Shown here: positions 1 to 6,080 of the stretch, piece by piece | Position numbering within the stretch: position 1 is the first letter of the stretch | Layout of the letters: each line of letters begins with the position of its first letter | Assembly (NCBI GenBank): GCA_021819605.1 | Contig: JAKAQT010000076.1 | Coordinates: 1 to 7,486 of the forward strand | Length of the DNA stretch: 7,486 nucleotides | Direction of reading: 5' to 3' | Origin: Thermoplasmata archaeon | GTDB taxonomy: Archaea > Thermoplasmatota > Thermoplasmata > Thermoplasmatales > Thermoplasmataceae | The notes under the pieces: generated by a model | Told to the model about the DNA's origin: nothing | The model's database searches: none | The model's input: the letters and a program-made list of their open reading frames with translations, nothing else | Made by a program: the position numbers and the translations under genes

Positions 1-1
1 C

Positions 2-1030
2 ATCCTGGGGGAAGTGCGCCGGAACCCAGTCCAGTATGACCCCTATGCCTCTGGAATGCATGTGATTGATGAAGAAACGAAAATCATCCGGATCCCCATA
101 TCTGGATGTGGGTGCATAATAGTTTATAACCTGGTATCCCCAGGAGCCGTCAAAGGGGTGCTCCATCACAGGCAGAAGCTCGACATGTGTGAAGCCCATC
201 CTGATCACATGATCAGCAATAAGCGGTGCGAGCTTCCGGTAGCTGAGGTAGCCTCCGTCCGGGGACCTGGCCCATGAGCCAAGGTGCACCTCATATATTG
301 ACATGGGGTTTTCAGCTGCGGAAAATTTAGCGCGCCTGTCAAGCCATGAACGATCCTTCCATCTGAATTCAGGATTGTGTACAATTGACGCCGTGCGTGG
401 ACGCAATTCTGCCTTTGATGCAAAAGGATCGGTTTTCTCCACCACCGTTCCCTGCGGAGTTTTTATTGCAAACTTATAAACCTCTCCTCCAGCGCACTCC
501 GGAATAAAAATCTCCCAGATGCCGGAATCCTTCACATTGATCATTGGGTGCTCACCGCTGTTCCAGTGATTGAAATTGCCTATGACTGATACAGCCAGTG
601 CGCTTGGTGCCCAGACGACAAATCGTGTCCCAGAGGCCTCAGGATATTTCATGGGGTGCGATCCGAAAACACGGTATGCCATGTAATCTTCACCCTTCTT
701 GAAGAGGTATGCATCAAGATCAGCCAGCAGGGGAGGGAATGCGTATGGATCGTGCGAACGAGAAACATATCCGCTGCTGTCCTTCCCGCAGATCAGATAC
801 TGCCTTCCGGCCGATATGGGGACTGTACCTGCATAAAGGCCATTGCCAATGTTCCTGACTTCTATCCTGTTTCCGGCATATTCCATCCAGGCTTCAGTAG
901 ATCTGGGCAGGTAAAATCTTACCTCTGTGCCTTCATTTAAGGGATGTGGCCCAAGAATTTTTTCCGGGTGGCTGCTGCTGAAACCGATGATACTTTCCGC
1001 TTCTTTCCCGAGGTTAGTTGCCGCATGCAT
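2..1030 (-). CDS. glgB: 1,4-alpha-glucan branching enzyme (GlgB), N-terminal part, truncated by window edge
   Basis: The enzyme cuts alpha-1,4-glucan chains and rejoins the pieces through alpha-1,6 links, making branch points in cytosolic glycogen. I translated the minus strand: 343 codons stay open to the left edge, about half of a normal 620-730 residue GlgB. Residues 1-110 form the GlgB N1-like domain (LGPHP at 26-30). Residues 134-220 are a CBM48 beta-sandwich (FVVWAP, GNFNHW at 151-156). The GH13 catalytic domain opens with YEVHLGSW (246-253), followed by ELLPVMEHPFDGSWGYQ (284-300), YYAPTSRYGDPDDF (304-317) and GH13 region I, DWVPAH (334-339). The catalytic Asp and Glu lie beyond the window. 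The ATG at 1030 is chosen because a TATA box sits 25 bp upstream with no Shine-Dalgarno, which fits a leaderless mRNA. These motifs are specific to branching enzymes among GH13 proteins; the related GlgX and TreZ families fit less well. Confidence 0.95.
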   Translation of the reverse strand, partial: MHAATNLGKEAESIIGFSSSHPEKILGPHPLNEGTEVRFYLPRSTEAWMEYAGNRIEVRNIGNGLYAGTVPISAGRQYLICGKDSSGYVSRSHDPYAFPPLLADLDAYLFKKGEDYMAYRVFGSHPMKYPEASGTRFVVWAPSALAVSVIGNFNHWNSGEHPMINVKDSGIWEIFIPECAGGEVYKFAIKTPQGTVVEKTDPFASKAELRPRTASIVHNPEFRWKDRSWLDRRAKFSAAENPMSIYEVHLGSWARSPDGGYLSYRKLAPLIADHVIRMGFTHVELLPVMEHPFDGSWGYQVINYYAPTSRYGDPDDFRFFINHMHSRGIGVILDWVPAHFPQD

Positions 1031-1049
1031 TCGTATTTAATAGTAGCTT

Positions 1050-1061
1050 TTTATATTTATA
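1050..1061 (-). promoter_or_regulatory. TATA box of the glgB promoter
   Basis: Read on the minus strand this is TATAAATATAAA, centred about 25 bp upstream of the glgB ATG at 1030. That is the normal archaeal TATA-to-start-site distance, so transcription should begin at or next to the start codon and give a leaderless mRNA. The match is good but is judged by eye. Confidence 0.65.
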
Positions 1062-1106
1062 CCTTAACAGATAGCAACTGGAGTTCAGGCTTCATCGAGA
1101 TACGCA

Positions 1107-1127
1107 GTGACATGGCATCACCCATGT
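1107..1127. repeat. Nested inverted repeats upstream of the glgB promoter
   Basis: ACATGG (1110-1115) and CCATGT (1122-1127) form a 6-bp inverted repeat with a 6-nt spacer. GTGA (1107-1110) and TCAC (1118-1121) form a second dyad overlapping it. The element lies 50-70 bp upstream of the glgB TATA box and 20-40 bp past the stop codon of the upstream membrane protein gene. It could be a regulator site for glgB or a weak 3'-end hairpin of the upstream transcript. No T-tract follows it on the minus strand. Confidence 0.3.
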
Positions 1128-1146
1128 TATGTAAGGAGAATTGCAA

Positions 1147-2151
1147 TCATATCTTTCCTGAACCGGCACTGAACTTTCTTATTCTGTTTATCCTTTTCTC
1201 TGTCATCCGGCTGATTCTCTTTGCATATCTCATCTGCTGTCTCTGCGTCATGGGGCGAAGTGGTACCATCAGGGACGCTTTCTTCTCTATGGCGGACGTA
1301 AATGAATCAGCATTTGAAAGATGTTTTAATACGTCCCTGTCTGCTCTGGACTGCAGAAATGATGTGACGGACAGGATGAAAAATGGAATCGTGACCATCA
1401 TCACCAGCCCTGCAAATGAGAGAATGAGCACATAAATGAAATAGGCCGAAGAAACCAGAGTGACAAGAACTGATGAAATCAGCAGAAGATCAACGGCTAT
1501 AATCGCATAAGCAGTACCGCCCAGAATCAGCTTCCTGGCAACACCGTTTTTTCTGGAATAATATGCTTCAAGAAGGACTGCGTCAATCTGGTATGGATCC
1601 AGCTGCTGAATTGCATCCTCCTTCAGCATTGAATGCCATTCCTTCCCGTTGGATGTTTCTGCATATGAGCGCATGATCTTCTTGTGGGAAATGTAAACGT
1701 CCTGGTGACCTCCATCATCGTCACCAAGGAGACTGTGCAGCCTTTCAGTGTATTCATGGCTAAAGTCATCTGGATTAAGAACAGCAGGTTTTCCAATTCT
1801 GTAAAGCAGATATGCAGGAACTGCCAGTATTGCAGCATCTACGGGGATGAAGAGTAACAGCCGGTTAACTGTGCCATGGGCAGAAAGAATATAAACAGCA
1901 GAGCCAATGAATGTGAATGAAAGAACTGAGGCCATCAAATATATGCGAAGCCTGATATGCTGAATGGCCTGACTACGACCAAACCTTAGCATGACATAAG
2001 CCACTGCTATGGAAAATGGAAGAGCCAGAACAACGCCTTCTCCTGGGGTGATCCTGCCAGACTGTACCAGCTGCGGGAGCAGGAAAATTGCCAGATAAAC
2101 AAGCAAGAACGATAAAAATGATACCATAAATCGCTTTGAGGTACTCTTCAT
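1147..2151 (-). CDS. Polytopic membrane protein resembling a degenerate M48 (HtpX-like) peptidase
   Basis: Protein of 334 residues. Hydrophobic segments lie near 9-29, 38-57, 70-91 and 98-118, then a hydrophilic cytoplasmic-type region (120-205), then two more helices (206-234, 236-265) and a very basic tail (299-334, rich in Arg, Lys and Gln). LDPYQIDAVLLEAYYSRKNG (184-203) lines up with the HtpX/M48 pattern in which AVL-x is followed by HExxH; here that box reads E195-A-Y-Y-S199. After the helix pair, SRADRDVLKHL followed by DSFTSAIEK (268-290) lines up with the M48 SRxxExxAD region, again without the third zinc ligand. So the fold looks M48-like but no peptidase activity is expected. This is my alignment by eye and could be wrong; otherwise it is an unassigned membrane protein. 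The frame is open upstream to 2271, but the ATG at 2151 is preferred: a TATA box sits about 27 bp before it, and the upstream stretch contains a palindrome and the promoter region of the divergent regulator. Confidence 0.8.
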   Translation of the reverse strand: MKSTSKRFMVSFLSFLLVYLAIFLLPQLVQSGRITPGEGVVLALPFSIAVAYVMLRFGRSQAIQHIRLRIYLMASVLSFTFIGSAVYILSAHGTVNRLLLFIPVDAAILAVPAYLLYRIGKPAVLNPDDFSHEYTERLHSLLGDDDGGHQDVYISHKKIMRSYAETSNGKEWHSMLKEDAIQQLDPYQIDAVLLEAYYSRKNGVARKLILGGTAYAIIAVDLLLISSVLVTLVSSAYFIYVLILSFAGLVMMVTIPFFILSVTSFLQSRADRDVLKHLSNADSFTSAIEKKASLMVPLRPMTQRQQMRYAKRISRMTEKRINRIRKFSAGSGKI

Positions 2152-2172
2152 GTTATAATATATATAACCTGC

Positions 2173-2183
2173 AATTATATAAC
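2173..2183 (-). promoter_or_regulatory. TATA box for the membrane protein gene starting at 2151
   Basis: The minus strand reads GTTATATAATT, with the box TTATATAA (2175-2182) centred about 27 bp before the ATG at 2151. No Shine-Dalgarno precedes that ATG, so the transcript is probably leaderless. This supports 2151 over the upstream in-frame starts. A second A+T run (2152-2167) lies too close to the ATG to serve as its TATA box. Confidence 0.55.
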
Positions 2184-2210
2184 TGAATCGGTCCATTGGG
2201 CATCCTGGCG

Positions 2211-2228
2211 TTGACATGGCCATCTCAA
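2211..2228. promoter_or_regulatory. 18-bp near-perfect palindrome, candidate operator for the Lrp-type regulator
   Basis: TTGACATGGCCATCTCAA is self-complementary at 16 of 18 positions; only the C/C pair at the fifth position from each end fails. It sits between the divergent start codons at 2151 and 2271, upstream of both candidate TATA boxes. Lrp/AsnC proteins bind short dyads and often control their own gene and a divergent neighbour. Assigning this site to the adjacent regulator is inference. Confidence 0.45.
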
Positions 2229-2243
2229 ACGAATTTTCGACAG

Positions 2244-2252
2244 CGTTAAATC
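2244..2252 (+). promoter_or_regulatory. Weak TATA-like element upstream of the Lrp/AsnC-type gene
   Basis: GTTAAATC lies about 25 bp upstream of the ATG at 2271/2274. There is no Shine-Dalgarno before the ATG, so a leaderless start is the simplest reading. The match to an archaeal TATA consensus is weak. Confidence 0.35.
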
Positions 2253-2270
2253 TTGTCTGAATATCTGACA

Positions 2271-2708
2271 ATGATGAAGCCTTTCAAATTGGATCAACTG
2301 GATCTGGATATCATTGAACTTGTTGAGGAAAACTGTTCACTGACTTACAATGAGGTAGCTGATAAAACAGGCAAGAATCTCTGGACTGTTCGTGACAGGA
2401 TGATACTCCTGCGGCAGAGGGAAATTATAAAGGCATGTCGGGCAGAAATTGACTATGGAAAACTGGGCCTCGGATGCAAGGCCATGATAGGTTTCAATGT
2501 ACCACCTGAGAGAATAGATGAATTTGTGGCATCTGTCAAAAAGGAGAAGCGCATAAAGAAATTTATGATTACAACAGGTTCCCGAAGATTCCATATCCAG
2601 ATGGTCGGGGAGGAATGCAGCGAGGTCAGAAACTATGCCAGAAAAATACTCCCTGACTTTGGAATTTATGATATAGACTTCGAGGTCATACTTGATGAAA
2701 TACCCTAG
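2271..2708 (+). CDS. Lrp/AsnC-family transcriptional regulator
   Basis: Protein of 145 residues, normal for the family. The N-terminal winged HTH spans about 6-60: LDQLDLDIIELVEENCSLTYNEVA, the turn, then the recognition helix around TGKNLWTVRDRMILL, followed by the wing strand EIIKACRAEIDYGKLGL. The C-terminal RAM-type ligand and oligomerisation domain covers about 70-145 (AMIGFNVPPERIDEFVASV, then ILPDFGIYDIDFEVILDEIP). The usual GDYD-like effector loop is replaced by GSRRFH (103-108), so the ligand, if any, is probably not a typical amino acid. The start is set at 2271 (ATG ATG; 2274 is equally possible). An in-frame TTG at 2253 would add six residues but has no ribosome binding site. The gene is divergent from the M48-like membrane protein, with a palindrome in the shared promoter region; autoregulation is plausible. 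Confidence 0.9.
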   Translation: MMKPFKLDQLDLDIIELVEENCSLTYNEVADKTGKNLWTVRDRMILLRQREIIKACRAEIDYGKLGLGCKAMIGFNVPPERIDEFVASVKKEKRIKKFMITTGSRRFHIQMVGEECSEVRNYARKILPDFGIYDIDFEVILDEIP

Positions 2709-2715
2709 AATTTGC

Positions 2716-2744
2716 CATAATTAACTTCGTGATTCATAATTATG
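2716..2744. repeat. Paired CATAATTA elements after the Lrp-type gene
   Basis: CATAATTA occurs at 2716-2723 and again inside the perfect 10-bp palindrome CATAATTATG at 2735-2744, with starts 19 bp apart. The first copy also pairs as an inverted repeat with TAATTATG (2737-2744), leaving a 13-nt spacer. It lies 8 bp after the regulator's stop codon and about 100 bp before the next start. It may be a transcript-end hairpin or a two-turn binding site for a dimeric regulator; the sequence does not decide. Confidence 0.35.
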
Positions 2745-2846
2745 TGGCAGGCCAAGTGATGCAGATCCACAAGATTTGCCCCGTTTCGGTTCAATATACA
2801 ATTTATTGCTAACATCCGTTAAGTAGAATACCCTTATTCTTCACTT

Positions 2847-3569
2847 ATGAGCAATGAAATGGAAGAAATAGAGAGATTTGCCAAATCCACACTTGGAGCC
2901 ATGCCTGAAGTGATTAAGCTTTTGGGCAATCATAACGTGGAAATGGCCAAAGAGCAATTCAGAGAGAATAACACCCTGTATCTTGGGAGGACAAAGCTTC
3001 CAAAAAAAATTCTGGCGCTTACGGCGCTCTCGGTGTCCCTGGCCAACGGGCAGTCGGATTCCGCAATGATTCACTTTAAACTGGCCCAGAAATTTGAGGC
3101 CAGCATGCTGGAAGTTCTTGATTCAATAAAGGCGGCTAAGATGGCACTTATGTCCTCCACAATGGCACTTATGGGAACCATACAGCCCATCGTGGAGAAA
3201 TTCACCGGGCCTTCACATAAAAGTGCAGAGATTGAAAAGATATTGAATCATGTGAAGACAGAATCTCGAATGGATTTTCTTCCGGAAAACCTCAGCTCCC
3301 TGGCATCAGTGTCATTTAACCTGCTGGAGGAGCACCTCAAGGAAAAGGCCGAATTGATGTCTCCCTATGAGGTTGAACAGAAATATCTGTTCCTCATGGC
3401 ATTTGCAGTGAGCATCTCAATACGGTACGAGGAATGCGCCCGTGTCTATCTAACACAGTTCTTCCTCAATGGCGGAAAGAAAGAAGAAATGGAGGATGCT
3501 CTCTTCCTCACCAGATTCATAACAGGCAACCGTGCACTGACTTCTGCGATGGAGATACTCAAGTGGTAA
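2847..3569 (+). CDS. Tandem AhpD/carboxymuconolactone decarboxylase-like protein with degenerate active sites
   Basis: Soluble protein of 240 residues, nearly all helical. Two half-proteins each carry an AhpD/CMD-like helix pair. The first is LTALSVSLANGQSDSAMIHF (58-77) and the second is AFAVSISIRYEECARVYL (185-202) followed by GGKKEEMEDALFLTRFITG (209-227). AhpD proteins use Cys-x-x-Cys-x-x-x-His for thiol peroxide reduction. In the first half those positions are Q69, S72 and H76, so both Cys are lost and His is kept. In the second half they are Y194, C197 and Y201, so one Cys is kept. Classical AhpD chemistry is therefore unlikely; the protein may be structural or use a different reaction. 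It reads into the TDT gene 44 bp downstream on the same strand. The ATG at 2847 lacks a clear Shine-Dalgarno; an A+T element at 2795-2807 could drive it. Assignment rests on motif spacing seen by eye. Confidence 0.75.
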   Translation: MSNEMEEIERFAKSTLGAMPEVIKLLGNHNVEMAKEQFRENNTLYLGRTKLPKKILALTALSVSLANGQSDSAMIHFKLAQKFEASMLEVLDSIKAAKMALMSSTMALMGTIQPIVEKFTGPSHKSAEIEKILNHVKTESRMDFLPENLSSLASVSFNLLEEHLKEKAELMSPYEVEQKYLFLMAFAVSISIRYEECARVYLTQFFLNGGKKEEMEDALFLTRFITGNRALTSAMEILKW

Positions 3570-3593
3570 ATCCATTTAGTTTATGGAATTCAT

Positions 3594-3601
3594 AAAGGAG
3601 C
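3594..3601 (+). promoter_or_regulatory. Shine-Dalgarno-like AAAGGAGC before the TDT gene
   Basis: AAAGGAGC lies about 12 nt before the ATG at 3614, longer than ideal, and 1 nt before a four-codon open frame (3603-3617) whose stop overlaps the TDT start as ATGA. This could allow coupled initiation. A TATA-like TTTAGTTTAT (3575-3584) is also present, so a separate promoter is possible. Confidence 0.4.
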
Positions 3602-3613
3602 AATGATTTTATC

Positions 3614-4681
3614 ATGAGGAAAAGCACGCTTAATCTATTTGGATCCGAATGGTTCGGTATCGCCATATCAACTCTTGCACTGGCACAGGTTTATATTCTC
3701 GCCTTCGGGGAAACCGGCAGCATTGCCTTCAGGTATGTTGCAGAAGCTTTCTCAATACTGGGAATTTCAATCTTTGTGGTCATATTCAGCATCTGGGTGT
3801 ACCGTGGATTCGCCATGAAGGATCGCGTATTCTCCCACTGGAACAATCTTACCAGGCTGAGTTTCACTGCACTTATTCCCATAATTGCATTCGTTGGCAA
3901 TTACCAGCTCATATACTTCTTCGGCCTGTCAGGAACCACTGCGGCTCTGTCGGCAGTGGATTTCTACGCCAACTACATCCTTGCACTTGGGCTGGGTGTG
4001 CTCCTGGGTTACAGGTTGTATACAAAGGAGATAAATCCACGTGAAATGAATTACGCAATTGTTATACCGCCACTGGCAATCGGCACAAGCGTATTCCTTG
4101 CCGGTTCACTTATGAAATTCTACGGAGGAGTGGAGGCTCAGACAATGTATTTCCTGGTTCTCATGGGCCTTGGCATATTTTTCTTCCTTTTCATATTCAT
4201 AGGCTCACTGGCCCTGGCGGGCCATGTCTCTACCAAGGTTCATGAGACACTGCCCACCACAATGCTGCCTGTGGGAATATCGAGTCTCATAATCATCAAC
4301 CTGTTCTCACTTGCAGGCTTCGGGAAGATAGACCAGCTGTTTATCGGAGCATCATCCGTGGAATGGCTATCTGCACTGCTATGGGGCTTTGAAGTATGGA
4401 ATTTTCTCGTTGTAGTGATACTCATTTTCACGCACCCTGCCAGGGGAACGCTCGGAGTATGGGCATACGGATTCCCATTGGGGCTTTTTGCTACATCAAC
4501 AATCAGGATTCTCGGCTTCACTCATTTCTATGCGCTTCTCTGGGCATACGTAACCATTGCCGTTATTCTCAACATACTCTGGGTGTATGCGTGGTTGAAC
4601 ACAGGGATGTTCCTCAAAAACATGTTCAGCAAGGAAGTTGCGGAGAAACGCGCAGTTCCAGTGCACAAACCGGAGGAATAA
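3614..4681 (+). CDS. TDT/SLAC1/TehA-family anion channel or exporter
   Basis: Integral membrane protein of 355 residues with about ten hydrophobic segments (near 12-32, 41-64, 82-104, 117-134, 146-167, 178-203, 216-236, 251-273, 282-300 and 305-328), the right length and count for the tellurite-resistance/dicarboxylate transporter (TDT) family. Family marks are EWFGIAISTLALA (12-24), LPTTMLPVGISSLIIINLFSLA (213-234, like the TehA LxPTLFIxLAPP segment) and GVWAYGFPLGLFATST (281-296, like WWxFTFPLGxFAxAT). Known members move small anions: C4-dicarboxylates, sulfite (Ssu1), chloride and nitrate (SLAC1), or give tellurite resistance (TehA). The substrate cannot be told here. The gene is downstream of the CMD-like gene and converges on arsB with 3 bp between stops. 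A sulfite or other oxyanion role would suit the neighbourhood, but that is inference. Confidence 0.8.
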   Translation: MRKSTLNLFGSEWFGIAISTLALAQVYILAFGETGSIAFRYVAEAFSILGISIFVVIFSIWVYRGFAMKDRVFSHWNNLTRLSFTALIPIIAFVGNYQLIYFFGLSGTTAALSAVDFYANYILALGLGVLLGYRLYTKEINPREMNYAIVIPPLAIGTSVFLAGSLMKFYGGVEAQTMYFLVLMGLGIFFFLFIFIGSLALAGHVSTKVHETLPTTMLPVGISSLIIINLFSLAGFGKIDQLFIGASSVEWLSALLWGFEVWNFLVVVILIFTHPARGTLGVWAYGFPLGLFATSTIRILGFTHFYALLWAYVTIAVILNILWVYAWLNTGMFLKNMFSKEVAEKRAVPVHKPEE

Positions 4682-4684
4682 CAA

Positions 4685-5968
4685 CTAGATGGCATACAGG
4701 GAAAGAAGCGTTACGGTGAGGACAGGCAGCGCAATTATGAATCCTACCTTCATGTAATACCCGTATCCAATTTTTATTTCATTTTTACGATCCAGTGTGT
4801 GAAGCCACAGAAGCGTGGCTAGAGACCCTATGGGAGTAAATTTAGGTCCTATGTCATTTCCTATGACATTTGTGTAAATGAGATAATTGGCACTATGAAT
4901 TGAGGAGATGGATAGTGCCCCCAGCATTACAGATGGCATGTTATTCATGCTTGACGCCAGAAAGGCGAAGAAGTATCCAGAAAAAACATATGGAAGTGGT
5001 CCCGGCAGAGACACTATGTGCGACAGCAAAATAACCATAAGTTCCGTGAGGCCGTTCAAACCGAGCCCATAGACCACAAGATACATTCCGAATGAGAATA
5101 TGACTATCTGCCACGGTGCTTCCCTGATTATCTTGGCTGTATCTATGTCTCCGCTTGACCTTGCAGAGATCATCACGAATGCTGCAACCGCAACCGATAT
5201 GAATGCAATTGGGACATTATAGATGCCGCCAACCGAATAGAGAATTATGAGGACTATTATTACAGGAATGCTCATCTTTGCAATGAGTGGAGATCGTATT
5301 GCTTCCCGCGGATTTCCCAGGGATTGCGTTGCATAGTGCGATATGACTGTTTTCCTGTAGAATAGATATAGAATAGCAAGGGATGCAGCAATGGATACAA
5401 GATCCGGGAGTATCATCACCCTGGCGTAGCCAAGGAATGAAATGTGGAAATAAGTTGTGCTCACTATATTCACCAGGTTGCTCACAGATAGAGGAAGCGA
5501 CGCGGAATCCGCAATGAAGCCCGTTGCCATTATGAAAGGGAGAATGTATTTCCTCTCCACATTCATGTTTACGAGCATTTCGTATACTATTGGGGTGAGG
5601 ATAAGGGCAGTTCCATCGTTGGCAAATATTGCGGATATCCCGGACCCGAGAATTATAATAAAGAGGAACAGCAGGTTCCCATGCCCTCCTGCCATGCGTG
5701 CAATCTTAAGGGCAGCATACTTGAAGACACCCGCTTCATCCAGTGCAAGTGATATGAGAATTATTGCTATGAAAGTGAAAGTGGCATTCCATACAATATC
5801 CCATACTGCTATGACACTGGAGAAGTTTATCATGCCGAGAGCGTAGCTGGCAGCTGCCCCAATCAGGGCGGAATATCCAATTCCAATATTTTTTGGGCGT
5901 TTTATGACCAGGAATAGTGTTATGGCGAAGATTGCAGCGGAAACATAGAAACGAAATGAAAGCATCAT
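4685..5968 (-). CDS. arsB: Arsenite efflux permease ArsB
   Basis: Exports arsenite, and antimonite, across the cytoplasmic membrane, driven by membrane potential alone or with an ArsA ATPase; no arsA is visible here. The 427-residue product is the length of bacterial ArsB (about 429) and follows it closely: RPKNIGIGYSALIGA, VWDIVWNATFTFIAIILISL, LDEAGVFKYAALKIAR, FANDGTALILTPIV (115-128), GFIADSASLPLSVSNLVNIVS (150-170), APWQIVIFSFGMYLVVYGL, SSMNNMPSVMLGALSI (339-354) and NVIGNDIGPKFTPIGSLATL (367-386). There are about 12 hydrophobic segments. The frame is open to an ATG at 6037, but the ATG pair at 5968/5965 is preferred: it matches the bacterial N-terminus to within a few residues, and the extra 23 codons would run through the GTATAT-N4-ATATAC operator. 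The gene is divergent from the dsrE-fmdE-arsR operon and probably repressed by ArsR. Confidence 0.95.
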   Translation of the reverse strand: MMLSFRFYVSAAIFAITLFLVIKRPKNIGIGYSALIGAAASYALGMINFSSVIAVWDIVWNATFTFIAIILISLALDEAGVFKYAALKIARMAGGHGNLLFLFIIILGSGISAIFANDGTALILTPIVYEMLVNMNVERKYILPFIMATGFIADSASLPLSVSNLVNIVSTTYFHISFLGYARVMILPDLVSIAASLAILYLFYRKTVISHYATQSLGNPREAIRSPLIAKMSIPVIIVLIILYSVGGIYNVPIAFISVAVAAFVMISARSSGDIDTAKIIREAPWQIVIFSFGMYLVVYGLGLNGLTELMVILLSHIVSLPGPLPYVFSGYFFAFLASSMNNMPSVMLGALSISSIHSANYLIYTNVIGNDIGPKFTPIGSLATLLWLHTLDRKNEIKIGYGYYMKVGFIIALPVLTVTLLSLYAI

Positions 5969-6003
5969 CAGAATAACCGGACTCTGCTGGTAAAGCCAAC
6001 TTT

Positions 6004-6027
6004 GTATATTAACATATACTAATATAC
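6004..6027. promoter_or_regulatory. Candidate ArsR operator at the arsB promoter
   Basis: GTATAT-TAAC-ATATAC (6004-6019) is a perfect 6-bp dyad with a 4-bp spacer, followed by a further half-site ATATAC (6022-6027). A wider dyad, GTATATTA/TAATATAC (6004-6011 and 6020-6027), overlaps it. It lies about 36-60 bp upstream of the preferred arsB start and overlaps the A+T-rich stretch that must hold the arsB TATA box, so bound repressor would block transcription factor binding. It shares its architecture and almost all its bases with the site at 6081-6098. Confidence 0.65.
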
Positions 6028-6080
6028 GTTCTAACATGTCAATGCAGATGGCGCATTTTAGGTATCGGTAACATTTAATT

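Noticed and set aside
14..277. Plus-strand open frames at 14-277 and 656-940
   Set aside because: Both are antisense to the clear GlgB coding region and show no recognisable protein features.
944..1435. 163-codon open frame on the plus strand
   Set aside because: It runs across the glgB start, its promoter and the 3' end of the minus-strand membrane protein gene. Its translation lacks a domain pattern and it is antisense to well-supported genes.
2152..2271. 40-residue N-terminal extension of the M48-like membrane protein
   Set aside because: It would contain the TATA box and the 18-bp palindrome and would overlap the start of the divergent regulator; the ATG at 2151 has a well-placed promoter.
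3649..4044. Plus-strand open frames of 131 and 107 codons (3649-4044 and 4396-4719)
   Set aside because: They overlap the TDT gene in another frame; composition is rich in Cys, His and Arg without membrane or domain pattern, as expected of shadow frames.
5457..5846. 129-codon plus-strand open frame opposite arsB
   Set aside because: It lies wholly antisense to a region encoding canonical ArsB motifs and has no start context.
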